64,000 nt of DNA from UTCHB3 sp964625575 (GTDB taxonomy: Bacteria > Bacteroidota > Ignavibacteria > Ignavibacteriales > Ignavibacteriaceae). The stretch covers positions 186,001 to 250,000 of the forward strand of contig CAZVBQ010000003.1 of assembly GCA_964625575.1 (NCBI GenBank), given 5' to 3'. The notes below the pieces were generated by a model, which worked only from the letters and a program-made list of their open reading frames with translations, was not told where the DNA came from and did no database searches. Made by a program: the position numbers and the translations under genes. Position 1 is the first letter of the stretch. Every line of letters starts with the position of its first letter. Positions 26,670-36,073 of the stretch are shown here, piece by piece.

Positions 26670-27895
26670 CAGTTGAACCTCAACGCCTTGACAGCTTCTA
26701 TTCTCGACGCCGCGAATGCCGGAATGAGAGACGAAAGAAAACTAAGGGTTATCGAGATCAGAAAAACAACCACAAAGTTAACTGGATCAATTGCTATTGG
26801 TACCTTGTCGACAAAATAAACCTGTGGGTTCAGTGTCACTATTCCATATTCCGCCTGAAGATAAGAGAGGATCAGACCGAGCATTACCCCCGCGGTTGAT
26901 CCGGCTAATCCGAGTAAAAAACCACGTACAAGAAAAATACCGGTTACAAATCCGGGTGAGGCACCCAGGGCTTTCAGAGTTCCGATGGTATTGGTTTTAT
27001 CAAGCACCAGCATCAACAGCGCGCTAATAATGTTGAATGCTGCCACAATAATTATCAGACCGAGCACTATAGGAACCGGCTTTCGCTGAAGTTCTATCCA
27101 GTTGAACATCTGCCTGTTCGCGTCGAAATAAGTAACCGCGGTCAGAGGGTGCTGCAACCCAAGTTGAATCTTGTCGCGAAAGGTATTAACCATGCCGGTA
27201 CTCTTCAATTTTATCTCTATCAGATTAACATTTTTGTCCATCTCATAAAGTTTGCGGAGCGTGCTCAGCGAAGTGTAGGCAAAAGCATCATCATACTTTC
27301 CCATCCCCGACTGGTATACTCCGGCGACTGTCACATTTTCAACCGCGGGCAATGCTGTAAGATCCTTTAGATTTACAGCATTGATAGCAAAAAAATTGAT
27401 CACGTCACCGGCTTTAACCCGGAGCTTTGTAGCAAGGGTCTTTCCAATTACCACTTTCATTACCGAATCGGGGCCAATGGCAAGATCGAATGAACCTTCC
27501 AGTAGTTGCAAGCCCTGCCTGCTCTCAAGGTATCCGGTTTCCACGCCTTTTAAGGTCACTCCTTCATTTATCCTTCTTTTCCCGAGGATGCAGATCTTCT
27601 GCGCGGAAAGATCCAGCCTCTTCAATTCACCACCCAGGATAGCCTTAATATTGGCAACAGCGCTGTCGGGCGCAGGAATGTCCTGATTGCCGTAGGAGAA
27701 AACCTGAATATCCGAGTCAAAGTTGGTAAGCTTTTCACTGATAACCTTTTCGTATCCCTCGAGCACGCTCAGAGCGACAACCAAGGTGGCAACACCGAGT
27801 GCAATTCCACCGATCGCCGCGAGGGAGAAAAAGGTGTACGTCCCCGTTTTATTCCGGGGTCTCAGATACCGCTTAAGGAGAAAGAGGAGCGTCAA
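26669..27895 (-). CDS. LolC/LolE-family permease, second subunit
   Basis: 408 residues with the same build as the gene downstream: FLLKRYLRPRNKTGTYTFFS before TM1, periplasmic domain, then LGLIIIVAAFNIISALLMLV and TIGTLKALGASPGFVTGIFLVRGFLLG. The two permeases are clearly divergent paralogues, giving a heterodimer as in the LolCDE complex. Three bases separate it from the TPR protein gene, so the four genes appear to be one transcript. Confidence 0.9.
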   Translation of the reverse strand: MTLLFLLKRYLRPRNKTGTYTFFSLAAIGGIALGVATLVVALSVLEGYEKVISEKLTNFDSDIQVFSYGNQDIPAPDSAVANIKAILGGELKRLDLSAQKICILGKRRINEGVTLKGVETGYLESRQGLQLLEGSFDLAIGPDSVMKVVIGKTLATKLRVKAGDVINFFAINAVNLKDLTALPAVENVTVAGVYQSGMGKYDDAFAYTSLSTLRKLYEMDKNVNLIEIKLKSTGMVNTFRDKIQLGLQHPLTAVTYFDANRQMFNWIELQRKPVPIVLGLIIIVAAFNIISALLMLVLDKTNTIGTLKALGASPGFVTGIFLVRGFLLGLAGSTAGVMLGLILSYLQAEYGIVTLNPQVYFVDKVPIAIDPVNFVVVFLISITLSFLSSLIPAFAASRIEAVKALRFN

Positions 27896-27898
27896 AAC

Positions 27899-29320
27899 TT
27901 AGAGTCCGGCCGCGCGGCAAATGAACTTAAGAATATTCTGATCGGGACTGTCAGCCAAGGCGGTTTTCTTCACAGTACCACCGGTGCCGGTCTTTGTAAC
28001 CTCTTTGCCCGTGGGATCAAATTTTTTCTCGTAATTTTGCATGTAGTCATTTTTCCCGCAAGTCACGGTAAAACTGTATTCATTCTGTCCATATTTTGTT
28101 TTTAGGACATTATCAATCTTGTCGGGAGCCGCCGGATCAAGGTCAGCATTAAAAACGTTGACCATGTTCAGATCAACATCCCCGGTGACCACTGATCGAA
28201 GAATAACCGTTACCGACGAATCAGCGTTTATTTTTACCGATGCAGGGTCATAGAAGAAGTATTCATTCCCCCGAAGAATGAATGCAGCATCTTTTACTAC
28301 AGGCATATAGCCTTTCTGCGACATTTCGGTTAAAATGTTCATCTTTTTCAGAAGGTCAAGCAACTTCTTGTTCTTTTTATATTTGTATGCTTCAGCATAG
28401 TAGTCAAGAGAAAGATTATATTTCTTGGAGTTGAACATCAAATGCCCTTTCTCCATTTTGGTATTATAGAGAATATTGGCAACGTAACTGACAGAATCTT
28501 TCGGAGCGGTTTTTCTGGCAATAAAGCCGTTGTACACTGAAGTCATCATTGAGTCTATCCTGTTAACCACGGCAAGCCCGCTGTCATAGTCCCCAATATC
28601 AAAATAGAGCCCGTATAGCTCACTTAACGCGTTCATGTTCTGAGGATCATCCTGAAGCACCGTGTTGAAGTGGTACACCGCGGAATCAGTTAAACCAAGA
28701 TATTTGTATATCTGGGCGAGTCCGAAATGCGATATCAGGTAGTAGCGATTCTGCTTGTCAGCGCCAATCTCGTCGAGACAAAGTTTGAAGTATTTCTTTC
28801 CGTTCTCCGCGTCACTGATGAGCATGGCTACACGTCCCGCGTCATTGTAAACATTGATCTTTGAGAACTCAAAGTCGTTCCAGGTAAAGGTTGGGGTCTC
28901 AAGATAGTCAAGAGATTCAAGATAGAATTTCATCGCCTCTTTGAAGTGGGCTTTTATCTTGTTGGTATCCTTGGTGTCGGGTGGAATGAACTCCTTGACC
29001 ATTCCCTTATAATATGTGAGAATGGCTTTCATGTTCGATTTGCCGGCACCGAAAAGCTTCAATCCATCGTTCAGGTATAAATTTGCCGAGCGTTCATCTT
29101 TCGCGTAGATGAATGTGATGGCGATTTTTATGTAGACCTCGGGGTCTTTTGTCTCTTTGCCAAGCGCTTCAAGATATTTCATCCTGGCATTCAAGACGTC
29201 AGGCGGCCTTTTAGCAAGCAATCTGTCGCCCTCATTTAATAAATCCTTGTACCCGCCTTGGGCAAAAATTGCCATCTGAAAAAGTGTTAAAAACAATATA
29301 CCGCTAAGGAGTTTGCGCAT
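27899..29320 (-). CDS. Exported TPR-repeat protein
   Basis: 473 residues from the ATG at 29320. A longer TTG start is excluded because it overlaps a -7 promoter box at 29357-29364. The signal peptide is MRKLLSGILFLTLFQMAIFA. Several tetratricopeptide repeats follow (for example VYHFNTVLQDDPQNMNALSELYGLYFD around the middle), then a beta-rich C-terminal third. It is first in the lol operon; a scaffold role in envelope assembly is possible but not shown. Confidence 0.85.
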   Translation of the reverse strand: MRKLLSGILFLTLFQMAIFAQGGYKDLLNEGDRLLAKRPPDVLNARMKYLEALGKETKDPEVYIKIAITFIYAKDERSANLYLNDGLKLFGAGKSNMKAILTYYKGMVKEFIPPDTKDTNKIKAHFKEAMKFYLESLDYLETPTFTWNDFEFSKINVYNDAGRVAMLISDAENGKKYFKLCLDEIGADKQNRYYLISHFGLAQIYKYLGLTDSAVYHFNTVLQDDPQNMNALSELYGLYFDIGDYDSGLAVVNRIDSMMTSVYNGFIARKTAPKDSVSYVANILYNTKMEKGHLMFNSKKYNLSLDYYAEAYKYKKNKKLLDLLKKMNILTEMSQKGYMPVVKDAAFILRGNEYFFYDPASVKINADSSVTVILRSVVTGDVDLNMVNVFNADLDPAAPDKIDNVLKTKYGQNEYSFTVTCGKNDYMQNYEKKFDPTGKEVTKTGTGGTVKKTALADSPDQNILKFICRAAGL

Positions 29321-29356
29321 TATTTCCTCGAAATGGATTTTTTTTGATTCAAACCA

Positions 29357-29364
29357 CAAATTTA
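29357..29364 (-). promoter_or_regulatory. -7 element of the TPR-lol operon
   Basis: Minus-strand TAAATTTG matches TAnnTTTG exactly, about 37 bases before the ATG. No TTTG upstream element at standard spacing was seen. Confidence 0.45.
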
Positions 29365-29487
29365 CCCATTTAACGTGAAAGGGAGTTGTTTTGTTTCAGG
29401 GGAAATTTATTCACCATGCTGTGACATGCTACCACCCAAAATTTGTATAATCCGAATCCGGGATTTTTAAGTTTTTTTCAGAAAAGA

Positions 29488-29519
29488 TTTGGATAGAAAT
29501 GGTAAAAAGCCTATATTTG
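29488..29519 (+). promoter_or_regulatory. Bacteroidota-type promoter of the tRNA cluster
   Basis: TTTG at 29488-29491, a 20-base spacer and TATATTTG at 29512-29519. Transcription would start near 29526, about 70 bases before tRNA-Pro. The leader contains a small GGGGC/GCCC hairpin. Confidence 0.6.
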
Positions 29520-29597
29520 TAGTCTATTTATTTTTAGTTCCTTAACATGATGATTGTGGGGCTTAACCGCCCATAGAAACTAAGAAACAGGATTCCC

Positions 29598-29675
29598 CGG
29601 GGTATAGCGTAGCCCGGCTAGCGCGCCTGGTTTGGGACCAGGAGGTCGCAGGTTCGAATCCTGCTACCCCGACCA
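29598..29675 (+). tRNA. tRNA-Pro (anticodon TGG)
   Basis: Acceptor CGGGGTA pairs with TACCCCG; anticodon loop TTTGGGA gives TGG; T arm GGTTCGAAT is present; CCA is encoded. First of three clustered tRNAs. Confidence 0.95.
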
Positions 29676-29700
29676 CTGCAAGGTCTTGCGTGAATTTTAT

Positions 29701-29774
<74 letters not shown>

Positions 29775-29831
29775 CAAGATTTCACTGACAGGAACTTTCA
29801 TATTTCCCTTTTTTGTTGTTTGACTTTAGAT

Positions 29832-29903
29832 GGCCCCATCGTCTAAAGGTTAGGACATCGCCCTTTCACGGCGGTAATAGGGGTTCGAATCCCCTTGGGG
29901 TCA
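29832..29903 (+). tRNA. tRNA-Glu (anticodon TTC)
   Basis: Acceptor GGCCCCA pairs with TGGGGTC (one G-T); anticodon loop CTTTCAC gives TTC; T loop GGTTCGAAT. CCA is not encoded. This tRNA also feeds haem synthesis through HemA. Confidence 0.95.
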
Positions 29904-29909
29904 CAACTG

Positions 29910-29938
29910 AAACCCTCGCGGAAACGCGGGGGTTTTTT
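29910..29938 (+). terminator. Terminator of the tRNA cluster
   Basis: CCCTCGCG, a GAAA tetraloop, CGCGGGGG, then six T. It follows tRNA-Glu by a few bases. Confidence 0.9.
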
Positions 29939-30061
29939 GTTTTAAATATTTCACTCCCCTTCCAAGATTGATGTTCAATCCCGTATTCCTCCAGAAATTT
30001 GAATCCCTACTCCCTTGGAAAAGCAATAACCGGCATCGCGGATCGCCATGTTATAATATTT

Positions 30062-30112
30062 TTTGTAAATAATAGCAAATAATTTATTAATTTAAGGTAA
30101 CTTATTTACAAA
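30062..30112. promoter_or_regulatory. Perfect 11-bp inverted repeat before the AAA-pseudokinase gene
   Basis: TTTGTAAATAA (30062-30072) and TTATTTACAAA (30102-30112) are exact reverse complements, centre-to-centre distance 40 bases. The region is otherwise AT-rich and lies about 55-105 bases before the start codon. Two half-sites four helical turns apart would suit a looping or cooperative regulator. Confidence 0.4.
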
Positions 30113-30166
30113 TAATAATTTATTCAGACTGAAAATTTTATTATACACTGTTAACTCAAATAGATC

Positions 30167-33100
30167 ATGAATTTACCATTCTATAACAGAGTTGAAGAGC
30201 TTGCGCTTCTTATGAAGATGTTCAAAGAAGAGTCGCTAAACGGTAAGAGTTTTGAATGTGTAATTACGGGACAAAAAAACTCCGGGAAAACCGGACTCGT
30301 ATCTCAATTTATACAACGGATCAGTTCTGATATCCTGATTAGTTCCAGGGTACCTGAATTTAATGCTGATAAAAATGTCGTCACCTTCCAATGTGATAAA
30401 AAATCAAGTCAAGAGCCCTACAGCGCCTTCATCTTCATCACAAATCAAATTCTCGAAAATCAAAAGAAGCGTTTAATATACTCAAAACTGCTCAAAATTA
30501 TATTGACCTTCTCGGGAATTGACAGCACGTTGAGTGCCATGGTTGAGTTATCTCAAACTTTGAAAAACAGCGGTGACAAGGACATAACCAAAGAGGAAAT
30601 AGCACGATTTAAGAATTATACGAGATTCCTTTCAAGAGTAACGCGCAAAACTCCCATTATCTTTTACATCAAAGACGTCCAATATCTCGATTTTTTCTCA
30701 CTCAAACTGATAGAAAATGTGGTTGAGAACCCCGCCTCTTTCTGCGGGGCGTTGATCTTTGAAATGAATGACAGTGAGGGCGACAGTTACGATGCTGTAA
30801 AGTTTATTCGTGATTTCATAAACACCGGCAAAATTAAACGAATAAATCTGAGTCACCTCGATCAAGGCTTTCCACGCAAAATGTTAAGTCCTGTTTTCGG
30901 GGAGAATACATTTAGTGAGTCTGAAAACTACACCCTGTTTGCCAATTCCAAAGGTCTTCCTGGTAATTTAGTAAATTTAGTGACAGAGTATCAGCAGAAT
31001 GGGTGGCTATACTTTGAAGATGGCAAATGGGTGAAAGCCGAGTCATTTGAAGAAAAGATCAAACCTAAAAAGCAACAGTTGATCGATGTGCTGATTCTAT
31101 CCCACGCTGACGGTGAAATTTCAGAATCGGAAATGAATATTGCAAAATCGATGGCAATTGGTTGGGGTTTTAAGAATGAGGATGTCCATTTTTGCGTGAA
31201 TATGGTCACTTCCATTGCGAAATTGGGGTACAGATTCGAACGCTTTCTCCCTTGGGGATTACTCTCTGAATATGTTTTTCAGGTCCGGAATCAGAATGAC
31301 GAACTCAGGATAGTTGAGTATCTTCAGGTTAACCCCAAAGAACTTCCACCCCGAAGGAACAGTCTGATTCAACACGTCAACATAGTTGAAGCTAAGGCTG
31401 TGAGGCAGTTTGATGATTCAATTCTGATAGAATGGGATTACTTTGAAGGAAAAAGGATGCGGGAACTGCTGATCGAGATAAATGACACCCATCTCGAGAA
31501 CTGTCTTCGTCTGCTGAAGCAAGTAATTTCAGGGCTCAATGAACTCCACAAATACAATATAATCCACAACTACATCACACCGGAAGCAATAATCGAATCA
31601 AATGATGGAAGTTATAAACTCGCCACGCTCGATTCAAACTTGATCGGATTTCTTAAAAATAATTGCAAGAGCATATACGACGATTCAATTTACTATTCTG
31701 CTCCGGAACTGTTTGTTGAAGGCAAACCAACAACCAGGTCTGATATTTATTCGATAGGGATATTGTTATATAATCTGATAACCAACTCTCTTCCCTTCTC
31801 AAATTTGCATCCTGCAAAGGCAAAGGATCAGATTATTCGCAACAATCTCGACTTTATTGATTTACGCGGTTTCAGAAATTATGAGGCGTTGGTAGCTTTC
31901 TTCAATAAATGTCTCAGAAAAAACCCGAATGAAAGGTTCGCAAATCTTGATGAATTACTTGTCAACCTTGAGAAACTTGCAGACGGACTATATATTGACT
32001 CCCGGGAGGAGATCAAAGAAAAAAGTACAGCGCCCGCAAGCGAACCCGTTAACACTCGCCTCCTTGAATATCTCTTGAAATCAGCGGCAGGCGTGCTTCT
32101 TGTGGTTATAGTCTATTTCGCCTTTTTCTATTCTAATAGCTTGATTGACGCGATGGGTGGGAAAAAGGACATTGATCAAATTGTAGTCGATATTTCAATT
32201 GGTCAGGACAGTGCGGACTTTGGCAAACCGGTAGTTAAAGATGTCGTGGAATATCTGATGGAAGAAGAAATTTTGCGCTCAGCCAATCTATCCGTTTTAT
32301 CAGGCAGCCAATTCAAAAGACTTAGAGAAGCAAACGGTAACATGACGCTGATGCCAAGGTTATGGATCAAAGGAAGTGTAACCAGATCAAGCTTGGGTTA
32401 TGAATTGGGGTTATCAATTGTTGATAATGGCAGCACGATCAAGGAGAAGAAGATCAGTTTTACTGAACCGTCAACTTTCCTGACCGGAGAAGTAAAACCG
32501 CTCGTCACTGAAATTTTACGGTTAAAAAAGATTCCTCTTGTTAAAAATATCCCGATCACTGACAGCTGGGATGCTGTTGAAAATTTTGTGGTTGGAATTA
32601 ACGCATGGTATAAATTGGATAAGACCACGGCAAAAAGTGCTTTTGGTAAAGCCATTAGTTTTGACCCCAATTATACTCAAGCAAAACTAAAGTATTTTGA
32701 AGTGCTCCAATTTGAGGGAGGAAGTACCACAGAAACAGATTCCCTGATGAAAGACCTGAAAACAAGTTTGAGCACTCTAAGTCCGATTGACTCAATCAGG
32801 GTTTTGGCAGTTGAGAAAAAAACTCAGGGCAAATTCAGGGAATCAATTCCGTATTACCGCCAAATTGCAGAAAAACTTCCTCAGAATAAGTACAGTTTTT
32901 ACGAGATCGCGGGAGCATACAACCAATTTAGAGACGATGACAACGCGATTGAATACTATCTGAAAGCACTTGAAAGAGATACTAACTATGCACTGGCGTT
33001 AAATCATCTCGCGTATTCTTATATGAACAAATTCGAAGTGGAGAAAGCATTTTATTGTTTCAGAAGGTATGTTGAACTTGACAACTCGGCCAACGCCTAC

Positions 33101-33817
33101 GATGGTTTGGCAGATTGCTTTTTTTCTGCCGGCATGGTTGACAGTGCAATTTATTATAAGGCAAAAGGAATTTCGATTGACCCGAATCTGGAATACCTGT
33201 ATAGCGGGATGGGACTTTTTTACACCCTCAACCGGAATTACGAAAAAGCATCTCTGGCCTTCAATAATTTTGCGACCCTGGTTAAAGGTAATGAAGAATT
33301 AAGTAACAAAGCAGATTTTTACATGGCGTTCAACAATTATTCAGCCAACAGGTTGGCAGAAGCACAAAGCATTCTGAACAAAGTATCCGGAATTGCTGAT
33401 AAACCCGCGGCGGTGTTGAATTTCCCGGAAATATTGTGGCTTCGCGGCATGATCTCATTTGAGAGCGGAGACTACAAAACACTCGAACAAATCGTCGCGC
33501 GATTCAAAGATATTATTTCAAAGTACGGATTTTCAAAGGAGTACTATAATCCCGTATACAAGTATTACGTTTTCCTCGAGATTCTTGATGCAATCGGCTC
33601 GAATAACAGTTCGAAACTGACCGGGTTTATCGATATCCTGAACAAGGATCTAAAATTTAAAGTTAAAGATAACGGTTCGGTGTTCGATTACGCTTTTTTC
33701 TCTTTCAAATTGTTTCAGATTTTTTCCTCATCTGAATTTAAGGACGAAAAGGCAGCTTTAATGGCAAAAAATAGCGCGATCAGTGCAAATCCATTCTACG
33801 CGAAATTCGCGAAATGA
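30167..33817 (+). CDS. AAA-ATPase / pseudokinase / transmembrane / TPR protein
   Basis: 1216 residues, architecture not recognised as a named family. Residues 1-290 are a STAND/AAA_16-like ATPase: FYNRVEEL start, Walker A GQKNSGKT (35-42), Walker B-like FYIKDVQYLD (D170). Residues about 400-605 are a protein-kinase fold that keeps SAPELF (511-516) and DIYSIGILLYNLIT (526-539), but the catalytic HRD is HNY (467-469), DFG is DSN, and neither a Gly loop nor the ATP Lys is visible, so it should be catalytically dead. One helix (about 636-656) precedes an extracytoplasmic part: a FlgO/TolB-like segment (670-790) and TPR repeats (800-1216). It likely couples envelope-side protein binding to the cytoplasmic ATPase. 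The small gene downstream is probably co-transcribed. Confidence 0.85.
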   Translation: MNLPFYNRVEELALLMKMFKEESLNGKSFECVITGQKNSGKTGLVSQFIQRISSDILISSRVPEFNADKNVVTFQCDKKSSQEPYSAFIFITNQILENQKKRLIYSKLLKIILTFSGIDSTLSAMVELSQTLKNSGDKDITKEEIARFKNYTRFLSRVTRKTPIIFYIKDVQYLDFFSLKLIENVVENPASFCGALIFEMNDSEGDSYDAVKFIRDFINTGKIKRINLSHLDQGFPRKMLSPVFGENTFSESENYTLFANSKGLPGNLVNLVTEYQQNGWLYFEDGKWVKAESFEEKIKPKKQQLIDVLILSHADGEISESEMNIAKSMAIGWGFKNEDVHFCVNMVTSIAKLGYRFERFLPWGLLSEYVFQVRNQNDELRIVEYLQVNPKELPPRRNSLIQHVNIVEAKAVRQFDDSILIEWDYFEGKRMRELLIEINDTHLENCLRLLKQVISGLNELHKYNIIHNYITPEAIIESNDGSYKLATLDSNLIGFLKNNCKSIYDDSIYYSAPELFVEGKPTTRSDIYSIGILLYNLITNSLPFSNLHPAKAKDQIIRNNLDFIDLRGFRNYEALVAFFNKCLRKNPNERFANLDELLVNLEKLADGLYIDSREEIKEKSTAPASEPVNTRLLEYLLKSAAGVLLVVIVYFAFFYSNSLIDAMGGKKDIDQIVVDISIGQDSADFGKPVVKDVVEYLMEEEILRSANLSVLSGSQFKRLREANGNMTLMPRLWIKGSVTRSSLGYELGLSIVDNGSTIKEKKISFTEPSTFLTGEVKPLVTEILRLKKIPLVKNIPITDSWDAVENFVVGINAWYKLDKTTAKSAFGKAISFDPNYTQAKLKYFEVLQFEGGSTTETDSLMKDLKTSLSTLSPIDSIRVLAVEKKTQGKFRESIPYYRQIAEKLPQNKYSFYEIAGAYNQFRDDDNAIEYYLKALERDTNYALALNHLAYSYMNKFEVEKAFYCFRRYVELDNSANAYDGLADCFFSAGMVDSAIYYKAKGISIDPNLEYLYSGMGLFYTLNRNYEKASLAFNNFATLVKGNEELSNKADFYMAFNNYSANRLAEAQSILNKVSGIADKPAAVLNFPEILWLRGMISFESGDYKTLEQIVARFKDIISKYGFSKEYYNPVYKYYVFLEILDAIGSNNSSKLTGFIDILNKDLKFKVKDNGSVFDYAFFSFKLFQIFSSSEFKDEKAALMAKNSAISANPFYAKFAK

Positions 33818-33856
33818 CATCACCGGCAATCACTTTTTTGATTAACAGATCGAATC

Positions 33857-34483
33857 ATGATCATGGCAACTAACAACAAGACTATCATCTCTCTTTTGGC
33901 GCTTTTAATTCTGCTACTGGCAGTGTTAATAACTGTAATATTAGTGAGGGATGTTAACTTCAACAAAGCCACCCGGAAAACTGAAAATGTGGCATCTGAC
34001 TCGACGAATCAAAAATCAGTTGTTGAGATAGTACCGGTTTCATCATCAGCCAGTTCGACTGATTTACCAAATTATGGATTTACTTATCCTCCTGAGGCAT
34101 CGTATGATAATGATTGGTTCACATGGTGGACTCCAAGAGGAAGATATGAAGGAGAATGGATCAAGTACAATTTCGATAAACCAAGAACTATCCGCGCGAT
34201 TAAAATTCTGAATGGATCTCACTGGCCTGAATGCACAAGTGGTGGGGTATATTATGGCGATCTGTATTACCATAATGCGATTCTTACTGCCGCGACCCTT
34301 GAGTTTTCGGACGGTAAGATGGTTAACTTAAAACTGAAGATCTTTGACGGGATGCAAACCGTCGAATTTCCTGCCGTGAAAACTTCTTTTGTTCGACTCA
34401 TCTGCCGCGAGATCTTCCCCGGTAAAACTTGGCAGGATGTGTGCATTTCAGAGGTTAAATTTCTTTCTCAGAAAATGGATTGA
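33857..34483 (+). CDS. Membrane-anchored discoidin/NADase-type glycan-binding-like protein
   Basis: 208 residues. One N-terminal helix (about 9-29), a Ser/Thr-rich linker, then a domain of about 140 residues. That domain contains WIKYNFDKPRTIRAIKI, SHWP, LEFSDGKMVNLKLK and FVRLICREIFPGKTWQDVCI, the pattern of discoidin-like domains called NADase-type glycan-binding in annotation. It begins 39 bases after the AAA-pseudokinase gene. The ligand is unknown. Its topology (domain outside, single anchor) matches the extracytoplasmic TPR part of its neighbour, so the two may act together. Confidence 0.75.
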   Translation: MIMATNNKTIISLLALLILLLAVLITVILVRDVNFNKATRKTENVASDSTNQKSVVEIVPVSSSASSTDLPNYGFTYPPEASYDNDWFTWWTPRGRYEGEWIKYNFDKPRTIRAIKILNGSHWPECTSGGVYYGDLYYHNAILTAATLEFSDGKMVNLKLKIFDGMQTVEFPAVKTSFVRLICREIFPGKTWQDVCISEVKFLSQKMD

Positions 34484-34600
34484 GTGTCAGTCCTGAATAC
34501 CATTATTTGACTTTACATTATTGTCAGGGAGGAATTTATCAATTTTGCAGACGCGAGATTTTTTCAAAATAGAATGTTAACTGAATATTTTGAGAAATAT

Positions 34601-34631
34601 TTTGATCTAGTGTTTTTTTAGTCTATATTTG
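34601..34631 (+). promoter_or_regulatory. Bacteroidota-type promoter for the first propeller lipoprotein
   Basis: TTTG at 34601-34604, a 19-base spacer, TATATTTG at 34624-34631. The ATG follows after 32 bases. Confidence 0.7.
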
Positions 34632-34663
34632 TTAGTCAAATTAACATAATTAAAAGGTGAATC

Positions 34664-35965
34664 ATGCGGAGAATGATATTTACAATTATCGCTCTGGCTT
34701 TTATCTTTGCCTCCTGCGGCACACAGCAAGAAAGCCCTGTGAATAGCCCGGGAGAGGGAAAAATTCTCTTTAAAATTTCGAAAGAGAACGCTCCGGCAGC
34801 GGTTAACTTCGTAACCATGAGGTTGACACGATCCGGATTCACAACAATAACTTCTCAACTTAACCTGACGACCGACACAACAGCGGAACTCACCATGGAC
34901 GGAATACCTTCCGGCCTGTGGCATCTAAAGGTTGATGCCACCAGCTCCAACAATGTTCTCCTCTACACCGGTGAAGCCGACCTGAACGTTATTGCCGACC
35001 AACTTACCCAGATCAATCTTACTCTGAATCCTGTATCTTCAGGTCTCGGAAGTATCAAGATCATGGTGAATTGGGGCACAACACCGGTTTCGGCTTATCC
35101 TTTCAAGGATTATCAGGCAAATCCAATTCTCGTACCACTCGATTCAGGATGGGATGTGAATGTAAGCCAACCCTTGGTTATGTATGATGGAGTAAAATAC
35201 CGGATGTACTACTCCTCGATGACTTATGGAGCAAGAGGAGCGATCGGATACGCTGAATCGCCCGATGGACTGACCTGGACCCGCCCATTCGACGGGCCAA
35301 TGATCTTTCCAAGCTCTAACGGTTGGGACTCACAATGCATCACGCCGGGCGGTGTAATAAAAGATGGCAATGTTTGGTATCTATATTACATGGGATTCAG
35401 CGATCAGTACGGTACTTGGCATATTGGACTTGCCACTTCCACTGATGGAATGAGTTGGACCAAACGTCCTCAACCTGTGCTTATGGCTTCAGGCGGAGCC
35501 GAAAACCAACTCGTCCCCACCTCAGTGATCAAAAAGAATGGAGTTTTCTATCTCTATTATACATCACGAAACTACCCCGTTTACACTACTTGCGTAGCCA
35601 CATCAATCGACGGGATAAATTGGCAAAAAAGCAGTTTAAATCCCATCCTCTCCGCGACACTTCCATGGGAAGGCACCAAGGTCTCCACGGCATCCGTAAT
35701 CATGGATGGTGATTCACTGATCATGGTTTATTCTTCACTTCAAGGAGACAAAAACTATTTTGGGATGGCAACTTCTGTGGATGGCATGACCTGGGTGAAG
35801 AAAAGCACCCCTGTATTCAGCAATTTGAACACAACCAACGGTTGGGCGAGAACGAGTATCGATTACTCCAGACTTGTTAAAGCCGGTAACCAGTTAAGAG
35901 TATATTACGGCGGTTACAATGGAAATCAATGGACCAGAATCGGTGTAACCATCTGGGAGAGATGA
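34664..35965 (+). CDS. Propeller-type lipoprotein, paralogue 1
   Basis: 433 residues. Lipobox IFASC. Residues about 30-130 are an Ig-like beta domain (GKILFKI, TAELTMDGIPSGLWHLKVDA). Residues about 145-433 carry blade-like repeats: KYRMYYSS, IGYAESPDGLTWTRP, HIGLATSTDGMSWTKR, CVATSIDGINWQKS, FGMATSVDGMTWVKK. Each blade has the STDGxxW turn of five-bladed glycoside-hydrolase-like propellers (GH32/43/62/68 clan). Whether the catalytic acids are present cannot be judged by eye, so sugar binding or hydrolysis is only possible. A close paralogue lies at 37057..38364 with a pirin gene between them. Confidence 0.75.
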   Translation: MRRMIFTIIALAFIFASCGTQQESPVNSPGEGKILFKISKENAPAAVNFVTMRLTRSGFTTITSQLNLTTDTTAELTMDGIPSGLWHLKVDATSSNNVLLYTGEADLNVIADQLTQINLTLNPVSSGLGSIKIMVNWGTTPVSAYPFKDYQANPILVPLDSGWDVNVSQPLVMYDGVKYRMYYSSMTYGARGAIGYAESPDGLTWTRPFDGPMIFPSSNGWDSQCITPGGVIKDGNVWYLYYMGFSDQYGTWHIGLATSTDGMSWTKRPQPVLMASGGAENQLVPTSVIKKNGVFYLYYTSRNYPVYTTCVATSIDGINWQKSSLNPILSATLPWEGTKVSTASVIMDGDSLIMVYSSLQGDKNYFGMATSVDGMTWVKKSTPVFSNLNTTNGWARTSIDYSRLVKAGNQLRVYYGGYNGNQWTRIGVTIWER

Positions 35966-36033
35966 TCGAAGTGCCAGAAACAACGATTGTCTGACAACTG
36001 ATCAAAGAACGATTACATTGCGTTAACAGTACA

Positions 36034-36069
36034 AAGGCTGTCGGGATTCAACCCTGACAGCCTTTTGCT
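36034..36069 (+). terminator. Terminator after propeller lipoprotein 1
   Basis: AAGGCTGTC and GACAGCCTT form the stem around ATTCAAC, followed by TTTTGCTTTTT. It lies just before the end of the convergent pirin gene. Confidence 0.85.
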
Positions 36070-36073
36070 TTTT

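Noticed and set aside
24732..27895. MacAB-type drug exporter
   Set aside because: ATPase and permeases are separate and there are two different permeases; no MacA-like adaptor is present, so LolCDE fits better.
29321..29359. TTG start for the TPR protein
   Set aside because: It overlaps an exact -7 promoter element, and the signal peptide begins at the downstream ATG.
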